The notes under the pieces: model-generated
What the model saw: the letters and a program-made list of their open reading frames with translations, nothing else
Told to the model about the DNA's origin: nothing
Database searches by the model: none
From: Clostridia bacterium
Lineage (GTDB): Bacteria > Bacillota > Clostridia > Christensenellales > Borkfalkiaceae
Length of the DNA stretch: 49,852 bases
Reading direction: 5' to 3'
NCBI GenBank assembly: GCA_017397305.1
Contig: JAFQJB010000013.1
Span: forward strand, 1-49,852
Made by a program: the position numbers and the translations under genes
Shown here: positions 16,982 to 25,277 of the stretch, in pieces
Position numbering within the stretch: the first letter of the stretch is position 1
Layout: the number at the start of each line of letters is the position of its first letter

Positions 16982-17879
16982 AAACAACGTGTTTTTAGCA
17001 CCAATGGCGGGATATACCGACTATTCGATACGGAAACTTCAATTAAATATGGGTATTGGTTTAGCGTTTACCGAATTGGTAAGCGCTAAAGGACTTTATT
17101 ATGGAGCGGAAGGGAGCAAAGAATTGCTTTACTCTAAAGGCAATGAAAAGCAAACTGCAGTTCAAATTTTCGGCTCCGACCCTTATTTTATGAGATGGGC
17201 TTGCGAGAGCGAATATCTTAAACCCTTTGACGTGGTGGATATAAATATGGGTTGCCCCGTTCCAAAAGTGTTTAGAAATGGAGAGGGCAGTGCCCTTCTT
17301 ACCGACGCGAAAAAGGCGGAGAGCATTGTTAAAGAGTGCGTTAAAAGCGGTAAAGTAATAACCGTAAAAATACGCACGGGGCAAGTTCAAGGTGACGATA
17401 TTGCAACCGAATACGCTTTAATGGCTGAAAATAGCGGTGCAAAACTTATCACTATACACGGCAGGGTGCGGGAGGTTTATTACTCTGGGGAGCCTGACTT
17501 TAAAGCGATTGAAAAGGCGAAAAAAAGCGTTAAAATCCCAGTGATTGCAAACGGCGGAATATTTAGCGAAGAAGATGCTGATAAAATGATGGAAAAAACG
17601 GGGGCGGACGGCGTTATGCTTGCCCGCGGTGCTATTGCAGACCCCTTTTTATCGGCAAAACTAACTGATACCAAAACCGATATATCGCTAAAAAATTACA
17701 TAATAGAACACTTGACCTTAATGGCTGAAAGGCTTGGCGATATTAAAACTGCAATGGAATTTAAAAAATTCGTTCCCTACTACTTTAAGGGAATGGTTGG
17801 TTTTAAGGACGTAAAGCTTAAAATTTATCAAGCGACAAATATTAAACAAATTATAGAAATTATCGAGCAATACCTTTAA
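16941..17879 (+). CDS. dus: tRNA-dihydrouridine synthase
   Basis: A 312-aa FMN-dependent enzyme that reduces uridines in the D-loop of tRNA. The TIM-barrel begins VFLAPMAGYTDYSIR, then TELVSAKGLYY, VDINMGCPVPK, the catalytic-Cys region (DINMGCPVPKV), KIRTG, HGR and PVIANGGIFSEEDA, ending with the FMN-phosphate site GADGVMLARGAIADP. The C-terminal 70 residues form the helical tRNA-binding domain. The start at 16941 lies inside the end of the flippase gene. It is kept because the protein begins in the normal place (KVQPLKLGEVLVKN before the first strand). Confidence 0.92.
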   Translation: MKVQPLKLGEVLVKNNVFLAPMAGYTDYSIRKLQLNMGIGLAFTELVSAKGLYYGAEGSKELLYSKGNEKQTAVQIFGSDPYFMRWACESEYLKPFDVVDINMGCPVPKVFRNGEGSALLTDAKKAESIVKECVKSGKVITVKIRTGQVQGDDIATEYALMAENSGAKLITIHGRVREVYYSGEPDFKAIEKAKKSVKIPVIANGGIFSEEDADKMMEKTGADGVMLARGAIADPFLSAKLTDTKTDISLKNYIIEHLTLMAERLGDIKTAMEFKKFVPYYFKGMVGFKDVKLKIYQATNIKQIIEIIEQYL

Positions 17880-17933
17880 CAAAATCGCCCAAAAAGAAAT
17901 ACTATGATATAACGGTATTTTTAGGGGTGGTAA

Positions 17934-18614
17934 ATGGACGTTTGCTTTGTTACTAACGGCACGCTGAATAAAACTTGGCAAGAAAATATAGATGCACTAT
18001 CAAACAAAAAAGTTTTGGTGTTCGGTTTTAACGGAATGGGGCTGGTAAGTTATAAAAAAGAACTCGCAGGGGAGACCGAATATTTTCACGACGTGGCAAA
18101 ACTTTCAAAGCAAATATCGTCGGTTGTAATATGTGGGTGCGATACTGACACGTACGGCGTGTTTCGTCACTCAGCCGTTGTTGCTGATAAGGGTAGAATA
18201 CTTGGCGTAACCGATATGGCACATTCTATTGACGATGGGGAGTTTGTTGCGGGTGGCAATTTTAGAGTGTATGATACCAGCGCGGGAAAAATTGGCGTGA
18301 TTATTGCAGAAGACTTGTTCTTTCCCGAAACTGCAAGGGTTTTAACCTTGTGCGATGCCGAATTTATCGTTTGCCTATTTAAAAATCTAGACGGATTTAT
18401 GCCCGAAATTATGCTGAGGGCAAGCGCGTTTGCAAACGGCGTCGCAATGGCACTCCTTTCAAAAAATAGAGTGACCATTGCCGATATAAAGGGCAACGTT
18501 TCCTTGTCTTCAACAAGCGACGTTGTAAACGCAAAAATAAAGATAGAAAAAGATTTTCACCTTATAAGTTCAAGACGAAGGGGGCTTTATAGGGAATTTA
18601 ATTCAGGATACTAA
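17934..18614 (+). CDS. Nitrilase-superfamily fold protein lacking the catalytic triad
   Basis: A 226-aa protein that aligns with carbon-nitrogen hydrolases through most of its length: HSAVVADKGRILGVTD, then EFVAGGNFRVYDTS, then GKIGVIIAEDLFFPETARVL. Active members use a Glu-Lys-Cys triad. Here the nucleophile position (ICYD in active enzymes) reads IAED, so Cys becomes Ala125. The lysine of the K-x-H motif is replaced in GVTDMAHS, and the glutamate of the VFPE motif is replaced in VLVFGFNG. All three are gone, so hydrolysis by the usual mechanism is not expected. The frame is intact with ordinary codon use, so it looks like a maintained pseudo-enzyme. It sits between dus and trmL, two tRNA-modification genes. 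Confidence 0.75.
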   Translation: MDVCFVTNGTLNKTWQENIDALSNKKVLVFGFNGMGLVSYKKELAGETEYFHDVAKLSKQISSVVICGCDTDTYGVFRHSAVVADKGRILGVTDMAHSIDDGEFVAGGNFRVYDTSAGKIGVIIAEDLFFPETARVLTLCDAEFIVCLFKNLDGFMPEIMLRASAFANGVAMALLSKNRVTIADIKGNVSLSSTSDVVNAKIKIEKDFHLISSRRRGLYREFNSGY

Positions 18615-18623
18615 GGAGAAATT

Positions 18624-19115
18624 ATGGCACTTAACGTTGTATTGGTTGAACCGGAAATTCCGCAAAACGCGGGAAATATTGCAAGGACTTGCGCGGTGAC
18701 TGGCAGTAAACTTCATTTGGTACGTCCACTCGGTTTTGAGGTTAGTGATAAATACTTAAAAAGAGCAGGGCTTGACTATTGGCATTTGGTCGATATTACC
18801 TATTACGATAGCATCGAAGAGGTTATGGACAAGTTTTATAACGGCAAAAATTTTTGGTTCTTTTCCACAAAAAGTAAAAAAACCCACTCTGACGTTGAGA
18901 TAAAAGACGGTGACTTTTTGGTGTTCGGTAAAGAGACTAAAGGACTCCCCGAACCCCTTTTAGAAGCGCATTACGGCGAGTGTGTAAGAATTCCTATGAT
19001 GAACGATACCCGCTCTTTGAACCTATCTAATTCTGTGTGTGTTGGCGTTTACGAGGGGCTTCGTCAACTGGGATATCCAAACATGAAATTTGAAGGCGAG
19101 ATACCTAAAAAATAG
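18624..19115 (+). CDS. trmL: tRNA (cytidine/uridine-34 2'-O)-methyltransferase, TrmL
   Basis: A 163-aa SPOUT-class methyltransferase that methylates the 2'-O of the wobble base of certain leucine tRNAs. The N-terminus LNVVLVEPEIPQNAGNIAR, the middle DFLVFGKETKGLP and the C-terminal RSLNLSNSVCVGVYEGLRQ (the trefoil-knot AdoMet site) are diagnostic, and the length is that of TrmL. It starts 9 bases after the nitrilase-fold gene with an AAGGAG site. A terminator follows. Confidence 0.9.
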   Translation: MALNVVLVEPEIPQNAGNIARTCAVTGSKLHLVRPLGFEVSDKYLKRAGLDYWHLVDITYYDSIEEVMDKFYNGKNFWFFSTKSKKTHSDVEIKDGDFLVFGKETKGLPEPLLEAHYGECVRIPMMNDTRSLNLSNSVCVGVYEGLRQLGYPNMKFEGEIPKK

Positions 19116-19120
19116 AAAAA

Positions 19121-19177
19121 TAAAGTTCGCGAAATTGGAAAAATTTTTTATCCGTTTGTTGCGAACTTTTTATTTTT
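19121..19177 (+). terminator. Intrinsic terminator after trmL
   Basis: AAAGTTCGC (19122-19130) pairs with GCGAACTTT (19161-19169); the long loop holds a smaller AATTT-based hairpin. The tail TTTATTTTT follows. Confidence 0.75.
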
Positions 19178-19193
19178 AACCATAAAAAAACGT

Positions 19194-19223
19194 TTGACAT
19201 CGCACGCGTAAATTTTGTATGAT
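19194..19223 (+). promoter_or_regulatory. Sigma-A promoter of the Na/Pi symporter gene
   Basis: TTGACA (19194-19199), 18-base spacer, TATGAT (19218-19223), 78 bases before the gene's start. A TAGGAGA ribosome site lies at about 19288. Confidence 0.75.
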
Positions 19224-19301
19224 TATATTGGGTAAGGTTGGATTTATTTTGCCCACTAATTAAGCGCATAAAACATTTTTACATATAGGAGAAAAACAAC
19301 T

Positions 19302-20960
19302 ATGATGATTTGGAACATATTCTTTATGTTCGGTGGTGTTGCTGCTATGATGTTCGGTATGAAAATCATGGGTGGCGCACTTGAAAAGGTTGCCGGCGGC
19401 GGAATGAAAAAGATGCTCGGCAAGGCAACCACAAATCGTTTTGCAGGCGTTGGCGTAGGTCTTGCCGTAACCAGCGTAATTCAAAGCTCAACTGCAACAA
19501 CGGTTATGCTAGTCGGTTTTGTTAACATAGGGCTCATGACCTTAGGGCAAGCCGCAAACGTTATTATGGGCGCAAACATCGGTACGACGGTTACCGCACA
19601 CATAGTATCACTTTCAAACTATGCAGACGTCGGGGCAATCGCCGCAATGATAGGTTGTATAGGCGTGCTTATGGCAATGCTAATTAAGAACGAAAAGGTA
19701 GTAAACATCGGTAATATTCTCGGTGGGTTAGGTCTTTTGTTCGTTGGCTTGGAATTTATTTCTACATACGCAACCAAGATAATGTTCGTGGGCGGAGATA
19801 AAAGTAATCCTGCATCATGGGCGGTTGCAATTTTTAGGGGCGACCACTTCCCGTTGCTTTTAATCTTGATAGGTATAGTTTTGACCGCACTTGTGCATAG
19901 TTCATCAACGATAACCAGCTTAATGGTTGTTCTTGCTGGACTCGACGTGTTAACGTTTGATAACGCTCTTTTCTTAGCACTCGGCTCAAACATCGGTACT
20001 TGTATAACGTCAATCATGTCGTCGGCAGGCACCCACGTTAACGCAAAGAGAACGGCGCTCGTCCATCTCTTATTCAACTTATTCGGCTGTTTAATCTTTA
20101 TAGCGCCGATATGGATATGGAGAGAACAGGTAACGATTTTGTTTGGTAGAATGTCTAATAACGTTGGTCAACAAATAGCAATTTTCCACACCTTGTTTAA
20201 TGTGGTTGCTACCATGATTTTGTTGCCGTTTACCAAGCAAATTGTAAAGCTTACTTGCTTCCTTGTTCGCGACAAGAAGGGTGAAACTGAAAACAAATAC
20301 AAATTTACTTATCTCGACACTCGTATGCTTGAAACACCGCCCATTGCAGCAAGTAACGTTAAGCGCGAAATCATAAGAATGTCTAACCTTGCAAAAGATA
20401 ACATCAACTACTCAATGGAAATGCTTCTTGAAGGTAAGGGCGACAAGGTGGAATTGATTCGTGAGAACGAAGACGTAATCAATCACTTGAATAAAAATAT
20501 CGTTGCATTCCTCACTAAACTTATGGGTAAAGATTTGAACGAACAGGACGATAAGAAAATCGGTTCATACTATCACGTAGTATCCGACATTGAAAGAGTT
20601 GGCGACTATGCGGAAAACATTATGGAATACTCTCAACGCTTAAAAGGAGAGGAAGCTGGGTTTTCGGACGATGCTAAAAAGGAACTTTACAACCTCGTTG
20701 AAAAGTTTAACGACCTTCACGACAAAACCATTATGGCATTCGATAATCGTGATTTAACTATTCTTCCCGAAGTTGTTGATATTGAAGAAAAGGTCGATGA
20801 ACTCAGCGTAGAACTAGAGGCAAGACATATCGAAAGATTGAGAAAGGGACTTTGCACCGCTCAGCTCGGTTCAATCTTCTTGCAAACGGTATCTAATCTT
20901 GAAAGGGTTAGCGACCATATGACAAACGTTGCGTTCAGCATTAAACAATACACAAAATAA
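19302..20960 (+). CDS. Na+/phosphate symporter family protein with C-terminal PhoU domain
   Basis: A 552-aa membrane protein of the NptA/PNaS family, predicted to couple phosphate movement to sodium. Two inverted membrane repeats each carry the QSS-type substrate motif: VIQSSTATTVML (about residue 60) and VHSSSTITSLMV (about 203). Each is followed by a G(A/S)NIGT stretch (MGANIGTTVTA, LGSNIGTCITS). From about residue 345 the protein is cytoplasmic and helical, with two PhoU-type three-helix segments (VVSDIERVGDYAENIMEY and TVSNLERVSDHMTNVAFS), a fusion common in bacterial members. It is transcribed alone, with its own promoter, and ends before an inverted repeat that overlaps the next promoter. 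Confidence 0.9.
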   Translation: MMIWNIFFMFGGVAAMMFGMKIMGGALEKVAGGGMKKMLGKATTNRFAGVGVGLAVTSVIQSSTATTVMLVGFVNIGLMTLGQAANVIMGANIGTTVTAHIVSLSNYADVGAIAAMIGCIGVLMAMLIKNEKVVNIGNILGGLGLLFVGLEFISTYATKIMFVGGDKSNPASWAVAIFRGDHFPLLLILIGIVLTALVHSSSTITSLMVVLAGLDVLTFDNALFLALGSNIGTCITSIMSSAGTHVNAKRTALVHLLFNLFGCLIFIAPIWIWREQVTILFGRMSNNVGQQIAIFHTLFNVVATMILLPFTKQIVKLTCFLVRDKKGETENKYKFTYLDTRMLETPPIAASNVKREIIRMSNLAKDNINYSMEMLLEGKGDKVELIRENEDVINHLNKNIVAFLTKLMGKDLNEQDDKKIGSYYHVVSDIERVGDYAENIMEYSQRLKGEEAGFSDDAKKELYNLVEKFNDLHDKTIMAFDNRDLTILPEVVDIEEKVDELSVELEARHIERLRKGLCTAQLGSIFLQTVSNLERVSDHMTNVAFSIKQYTK

Positions 20961-20975
20961 TAATTAATAGACAAG

Positions 20976-21010
20976 ATAACCGCCGTTAAATGTTTGACAT
21001 CGGCGGTTAT
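20976..21010. repeat. Perfect 10-bp inverted repeat enclosing the pgk -35 box
   Basis: ATAACCGCCG (20976-20985) and CGGCGGTTAT (21001-21010) are exact complements around a 15-base loop that contains the TTGACA of the pgk promoter. As RNA it would be a terminator-like hairpin for the upstream symporter mRNA, but the tail (ATTTTATATAAT) is only moderately T-rich. As DNA it could also be an operator that controls pgk. Either reading is inference. Confidence 0.7.
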
Positions 21011-21022
21011 ATTTTATATAAT
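20994..21022 (+). promoter_or_regulatory. Consensus sigma-A promoter of the glycolytic operon
   Basis: TTGACA (20994-20999), 17 bases, TATAAT (21017-21022): a perfect consensus promoter 67 bases before pgk, as expected for a highly expressed glycolytic operon. Confidence 0.85.
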
Positions 21023-21088
21023 AATGAAGATATTAATATAATAGGGCAGTTTAAGGTTTTGTTAATTGCCCGCAAGGAGAAAAAATTT

Positions 21089-22399
21089 ATGAACAAAAAA
21101 TCTATCAAAGACGTAAACGTTAAGGGTAAAAAGTGTCTTGTAAGAGTGGACTTTAACGTTCCTATGAAAGACGGTAAGATTACCGACGAAACTCGTATCA
21201 ACGGCGCACTTCCCACCATCAAATATTTAGTTGAGCAAGGCGCAAAAGTTATTCTTTGTTCACACATGGGTAAACCCCACAATATATTTACCGAAGGCTT
21301 TTCACTCACTAAGAAAGAAAAGAAAGCAGTTGAAGCTCTTCCCGTGGAAGAACAAGCAGCCGCTAAAGCAGAATATCTTAAAAAGGCAATAAAGGATAAG
21401 GAAAAATTCACCCTTCGTCCCGTTGCTGAAAAACTTGCTGAAAAACTCGGTCAACCCGTTGTTTTTGCTGAAGACGTTGTTGGCGAAAGCGCAGACAAGG
21501 CTGTTGCAAACATTAAAGACGGCGAAGTTGTTCTTCTTGAAAACACCCGCTTTGAACAAGGCGAAGAAAAGAGGGACGAGGCACTTTGCAAAAAACTTGC
21601 AACCTACTGCGATATTTACGTTAACGATGCATTCGGTACTGCACACCGTTCACACGCAACCACCGCAGCTATTGCTGAATACGGCTTTGTAGACACTGCA
21701 GTTTGCGGTTTCCTTATCGAAAAGGAACTCTCTGTTATGGCAGATGCACTCGAAAATCCAGTAAGACCTTTCGTTGCTATCCTTGGTGGTGCAAAGGTTG
21801 CTGATAAATTAAAGGTTATTTCCAACCTTCTTGAAAAGTGCGACACGCTTATTATCGGTGGCGGTATGGCATACACCTTCTTAAAGGCAAAGGGCTATGA
21901 AGTTGGAACTTCACTCGTTGACGACGAACAAATTGGGTACTGTCTCGACATGATGCAAAAGGCAAAAGACCTTGGCAAAACCCTTCTTCTTCCCGTTGAC
22001 GTACACGCAACTAAAGAATTCCCCAATCCTATCGATGCAGAAGTTCCTATGGTTGCTTTTGATATCGAAAATATCCCTGCTGATATGCAAGGTCTTGATA
22101 TCGGTGACAAGACTGCTGAACTTTACGCAAACGCAGTAAAGAGTGCAAAGACGGTTATTTGGAACGGACCTATGGGCGTGTTCGAAAACCCCGTATTTGC
22201 AAAGGGAACTATCGCAGTTGCAAAAGCGCTTGCTGAAACTGAAGCAACCACTATCATCGGTGGTGGCGACTCTGCTGCAGCGGTAACCCAACTCGGCTTT
22301 GCTGATAAAATGAGCCACATTTCAACCGGTGGCGGTGCTTCACTTGAACTTTTCGAAGGCAAGAAACTCCCCGGTATCGAATGTCTTAACAATAAATAA
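21089..22399 (+). CDS. pgk: Phosphoglycerate kinase
   Basis: Transfers phosphate from 1,3-bisphosphoglycerate to ADP, the first ATP-yielding step of glycolysis. It has 436 aa versus about 395 usually. The N-terminus has [14 protein letters not shown] and [12 protein letters not shown], and the C-terminal ATP site has WNGPMGVFE and [10 protein letters not shown]. The extra length is one insert of about 36 mostly charged residues right after SHMGKP, where the standard protein goes almost directly to the (S/T)L.PVA segment. ATG 21089 is chosen because AAGGAG lies at 21074-21079 and the protein starts MNKKSIKDV as in relatives. An upstream in-frame ATG at 20990 would fall inside the promoter and is rejected. 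Confidence 0.95.
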   Translation: MNKKSIKDVNVKGKKCLVRVDFNVPMKDGKITDETRINGALPTIKYLVEQGAKVILCSHMGKPHNIFTEGFSLTKKEKKAVEALPVEEQAAAKAEYLKKAIKDKEKFTLRPVAEKLAEKLGQPVVFAEDVVGESADKAVANIKDGEVVLLENTRFEQGEEKRDEALCKKLATYCDIYVNDAFGTAHRSHATTAAIAEYGFVDTAVCGFLIEKELSVMADALENPVRPFVAILGGAKVADKLKVISNLLEKCDTLIIGGGMAYTFLKAKGYEVGTSLVDDEQIGYCLDMMQKAKDLGKTLLLPVDVHATKEFPNPIDAEVPMVAFDIENIPADMQGLDIGDKTAELYANAVKSAKTVIWNGPMGVFENPVFAKGTIAVAKALAETEATTIIGGGDSAAAVTQLGFADKMSHISTGGGASLELFEGKKLPGIECLNNK

Positions 22400-22422
22400 T
22401 TTACTATAAGGAACTACTTAAA

Positions 22423-23169
22423 ATGAGAAAACCTATTATTGCTGGAAACTGGAAGATGAACAAAACCGCTGCTGAAGCGGAAGCACTTATCAACGAACTT
22501 AAACCTTTGGTTAAAAAGGCAAAACCCGAAGTTGTAATTTGCGTACCTTACACTGATTTGTGGGTTGCAAAAAAGGCAATCGAAGGTAGCAAGATTAAAC
22601 TTGGTGCTGAAAACGTTGCTTGGGCAGACAAGGGCGCTTTCACTGGTGAAATTTCAGCAGAAATGCTAAAAGAAATCGGTGTTGAATACGTTATTATCGG
22701 TCACAGCGAACGTCGTCAATACTTCGGTGAAACTGACCAAACGGTTAACATGAGATTAAAACAAGCATTGAAGAACGACTTAAAACCCATCGTTTGCGTT
22801 GGCGAAACTTTGGCGGAAAGAGAAAAGAACAAAACTAAAAGAGTTTTGAAAAAGCAAGTTTTGGAAGGCTTTAAGGACGTTACCGATTTTTCAAACGTCG
22901 TTATCGCATACGAACCCGTATGGGCAATCGGCACTGGCAAAACTGCAACTGCTGAAGACGCAAACAAAACTATCGGCTACATTAGAAGTTTAGTTAGAAA
23001 GACTTTTGGTGCAGAAGTTGCAAAAAATCTTCGTATCCAATACGGCGGAAGCATGAAACCCTCTAACGCAAAAGAACTTATGGCTATGAGAAACATTGAC
23101 GGTGGTCTTATCGGCGGTGCGGCACTTAAGGCAGAAGATTTTGCAGGTATTGTAAACTACAAGGGCTAA
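22423..23169 (+). CDS. tpiA: Triosephosphate isomerase
   Basis: The 248-aa TIM-barrel that interconverts dihydroxyacetone phosphate and glyceraldehyde 3-phosphate. Catalytic residues are visible: Lys in GNWKMNKT (residue 12), His in IIGHSERRQYFGE, Glu in AYEPVWAIGTGK. The phosphate-binding C-terminal loop is IQYGGSMKPSNA ... GGLIGGAALK. It follows pgk by 23 bases in the same operon. Confidence 0.96.
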   Translation: MRKPIIAGNWKMNKTAAEAEALINELKPLVKKAKPEVVICVPYTDLWVAKKAIEGSKIKLGAENVAWADKGAFTGEISAEMLKEIGVEYVIIGHSERRQYFGETDQTVNMRLKQALKNDLKPIVCVGETLAEREKNKTKRVLKKQVLEGFKDVTDFSNVVIAYEPVWAIGTGKTATAEDANKTIGYIRSLVRKTFGAEVAKNLRIQYGGSMKPSNAKELMAMRNIDGGLIGGAALKAEDFAGIVNYKG

Positions 23170-23177
23170 TAAAAAGG

Positions 23178-23204
23178 AAAGGCACAATTTGATTTGTGCC
23201 TTTT
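23178..23204 (+). terminator. Hairpin with T run between tpiA and gpmI
   Basis: AAAGGCACAA (23178-23187) pairs with TTGTGCCTTT (23194-23203) followed by T and ATA. It is terminator-like but only 14 bases before the gpmI start and with no promoter visible between. It therefore probably gives partial termination or mRNA stabilisation within the glycolytic operon. Confidence 0.65.
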
Positions 23205-23217
23205 ATAAGGAATAGAT

Positions 23218-24756
23218 ATGAAAAACAGACCTAATTGTATAATCATAATGGACGGATACGGCAACAGCTGTGAGTCTAAAGGTAACGCAATCAAGTGCGC
23301 AAATTCTATAAACGTTGACGCACTTATGGAAAAATACCCTTCAACCCTAATCGGTGCAAGTGGTATGGACGTTGGGCTTCCCGAAGGTCAAATGGGCAAT
23401 AGTGAAGTTGGGCATCTAAACATGGGTGCAGGTAGAATCGTTTACCAAGAACTTACTAGAATCACTAAGTCTATAACCGACGGCGATTTCTTTACCAATG
23501 AAGAATTTTTGCGTGCAATCGAGAATGCAAAAGTAAACGGCAAAAAACTTCACCTTTACGGACTTTTGTCGGACGGCGGTGTTCACAGCCACGTAACCCA
23601 CCTTTACGCACTTATTAAACTTGCCAAAATGCAAGGTCTTGACGACGTTTACGTTCACTGCTTTTTGGACGGACGTGACGTTTCACCCACAAGCGGTGCA
23701 GACTTTATTAAGGGCTTAAAGGACAAAATGGAAGAACTTTCTTTCGGCACAATCGCATCGGTTGGCGGAAGATATTACGTTATGGATAGAGATAACCGCT
23801 GGGAAAGGGTGGAAAAGGCATACGATATGATGACCGCTTGTATTGGCGAAGTTACCGAAGATGCTGAAAATTACGTTCGTGCATCGTATGAAAACGGCGT
23901 AACTGACGAATTCGTTATCCCCGCACACGTTGTTAAAGACGGCAAGCCCGTAGGACTTATCGAAGAAGGAGATAGCATAATATTTTTCAACTTCCGTCCC
24001 GACCGCGCACGTCAAATCACAAGGGCAATGAGCGAAAAGGAATTCGACGGCTTTGAAAGAAAGACCGGCTTTATCAATCCTACTTACGTTTGTTTTACAA
24101 GATACGACGCAAGTTTTACCAACGTTTCTATCGCGTTTAAGCCCCAAGTTTTAACAAACACTTTGGGTGAATATATCGCATCGTTAGGTTTAAAGCAACT
24201 TAGAATTGCTGAAACTGAAAAATACGCACACGTAACCTTCTTCTTTAACGGCGGTGTGGAAAAACCCAACGAAAAAGAGGATAGGGAACTTATTCCTTCA
24301 CCAAAGGTAGCAACCTACGATTTGCAACCCGAAATGAGCGCGTATGAAGTTACAGAAAAGGTTATTGAAAAGATTGATAGCGAAGAATACGACGTTATTA
24401 TTCTAAACTTTGCAAACTGCGATATGGTAGGTCATACCGGTGTATTCGGCGCAGCAGTGAAGGCTGTTAAAACGGTTGACGAATGCGTCGCAAAAGTTGT
24501 TGAAAAGATACTTTCTAAGGGTGGTAACGCAATAATAACCGCTGACCACGGCAACGCAGATAAGATGGAAGAGGCTGACGGCTCTCCGTTTACCGCACAC
24601 ACCACCAACAAAGTGCCTCTAATCGTTGTTGGTAAGGACTTTGAGGGCAGAAAACTTCGTGACGGCGGAATACTTGCCGACATCGCACCCACACTTCTCG
24701 ATATGATGGGCGTGGCAGTTCCCGAAGAAATGAGCGGTAAAACCTTATTAATCTAA
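23218..24756 (+). CDS. gpmI: 2,3-bisphosphoglycerate-independent phosphoglycerate mutase
   Basis: The 512-aa manganese-dependent mutase that converts 3- to 2-phosphoglycerate. It belongs to the alkaline phosphatase superfamily. The metal site begins IIIMDGYG, the phospho-serine lies in GQMGNSEVGHLNMGAGR (about residues 59-75), the substrate arginines in FLDGRDVSP and FRPDRARQI, and the second metal site in NCDMVGHTG and TADHGNADKM. The length is normal. The ribosome site AAGGA at 23207 follows directly on the hairpin. It completes a pgk-tpiA-gpmI unit; gapA and eno are not in the window. Confidence 0.96.
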   Translation: MKNRPNCIIIMDGYGNSCESKGNAIKCANSINVDALMEKYPSTLIGASGMDVGLPEGQMGNSEVGHLNMGAGRIVYQELTRITKSITDGDFFTNEEFLRAIENAKVNGKKLHLYGLLSDGGVHSHVTHLYALIKLAKMQGLDDVYVHCFLDGRDVSPTSGADFIKGLKDKMEELSFGTIASVGGRYYVMDRDNRWERVEKAYDMMTACIGEVTEDAENYVRASYENGVTDEFVIPAHVVKDGKPVGLIEEGDSIIFFNFRPDRARQITRAMSEKEFDGFERKTGFINPTYVCFTRYDASFTNVSIAFKPQVLTNTLGEYIASLGLKQLRIAETEKYAHVTFFFNGGVEKPNEKEDRELIPSPKVATYDLQPEMSAYEVTEKVIEKIDSEEYDVIILNFANCDMVGHTGVFGAAVKAVKTVDECVAKVVEKILSKGGNAIITADHGNADKMEEADGSPFTAHTTNKVPLIVVGKDFEGRKLRDGGILADIAPTLLDMMGVAVPEEMSGKTLLI

Positions 24757-24786
24757 CAATTTACGCATAAAACTATTAAAAAACAG

Positions 24787-24815
24787 TTGAAAAAAACGTT
24801 TTTGTGTGATACAAT
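24787..24815 (+). promoter_or_regulatory. Sigma-A promoter of secG
   Basis: TTGAAA (24787-24792), 17-base spacer, TACAAT (24810-24815), 41 bases before secG, whose ribosome site AAGGAG is at 24844. Confidence 0.75.
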
Positions 24816-24855
24816 ACTTTAAGAGTGTTTAATAAAGACGTTTAAGGAGATAATT

Positions 24856-25167
24856 ATGGATATGATGAATATGATGTTGGCTGCAGGTGGCAGTTCATTC
24901 TGGACTACTTGGCACGGTTGGTTAAAATACATTCCGCTCGCTATAATGGGCATCTGTGCGCTATTTATTATATTAGTTGTATTATTTCAGCCCGGCAACT
25001 CATCAGGGGTTGGCGCGCTTGGTGGACAAACTGAAACTTTTTTGGGTAAAAACAAAAACAAGACTTTCGACCATAAGATGAAAAAGCTTACTGTTGTAAG
25101 TGCAATCATTTTTGCGATTTTGTGTATTGCTTTTGTTATCGTTGCTTTCATCGGCAGACCTCAATAA
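24856..25167 (+). CDS. secG: Preprotein translocase subunit SecG
   Basis: A 103-aa membrane subunit of the SecYEG protein-export channel. Two transmembrane helices (about residues 28-46 and 78-98) flank the conserved cytoplasmic loop. That loop has VLFQPGNSSGVGALGGQTETFLGK, the SecG signature. The secG-rnr-smpB order that follows is the standard Firmicutes arrangement. A strong terminator separates it from rnr. Confidence 0.92.
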   Translation: MDMMNMMLAAGGSSFWTTWHGWLKYIPLAIMGICALFIILVVLFQPGNSSGVGALGGQTETFLGKNKNKTFDHKMKKLTVVSAIIFAILCIAFVIVAFIGRPQ

Positions 25168-25179
25168 AAAGTCAAACTC

Positions 25180-25213
25180 GGCGGTTCTACTTAAAGAACC
25201 GCCTTTTTTATTT
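25180..25213 (+). terminator. Strong intrinsic terminator after secG
   Basis: GGCGGTTCT (25180-25188) / AGAACCGCC (25195-25203), six-base loop, then TTTTTTATTTTT. Confidence 0.92.
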
Positions 25214-25277
25214 TTATCGATTATTTATTAAAAAACAAAGGGCTCAAAACAATATATCATTATACTAGAATTTACAT

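Noticed and set aside
20990..21088. N-terminal extension of Pgk from ATG 20990
   Set aside because: It would start inside the inverted repeat and promoter; relatives start at MNKK and a proper ribosome site precedes ATG 21089.
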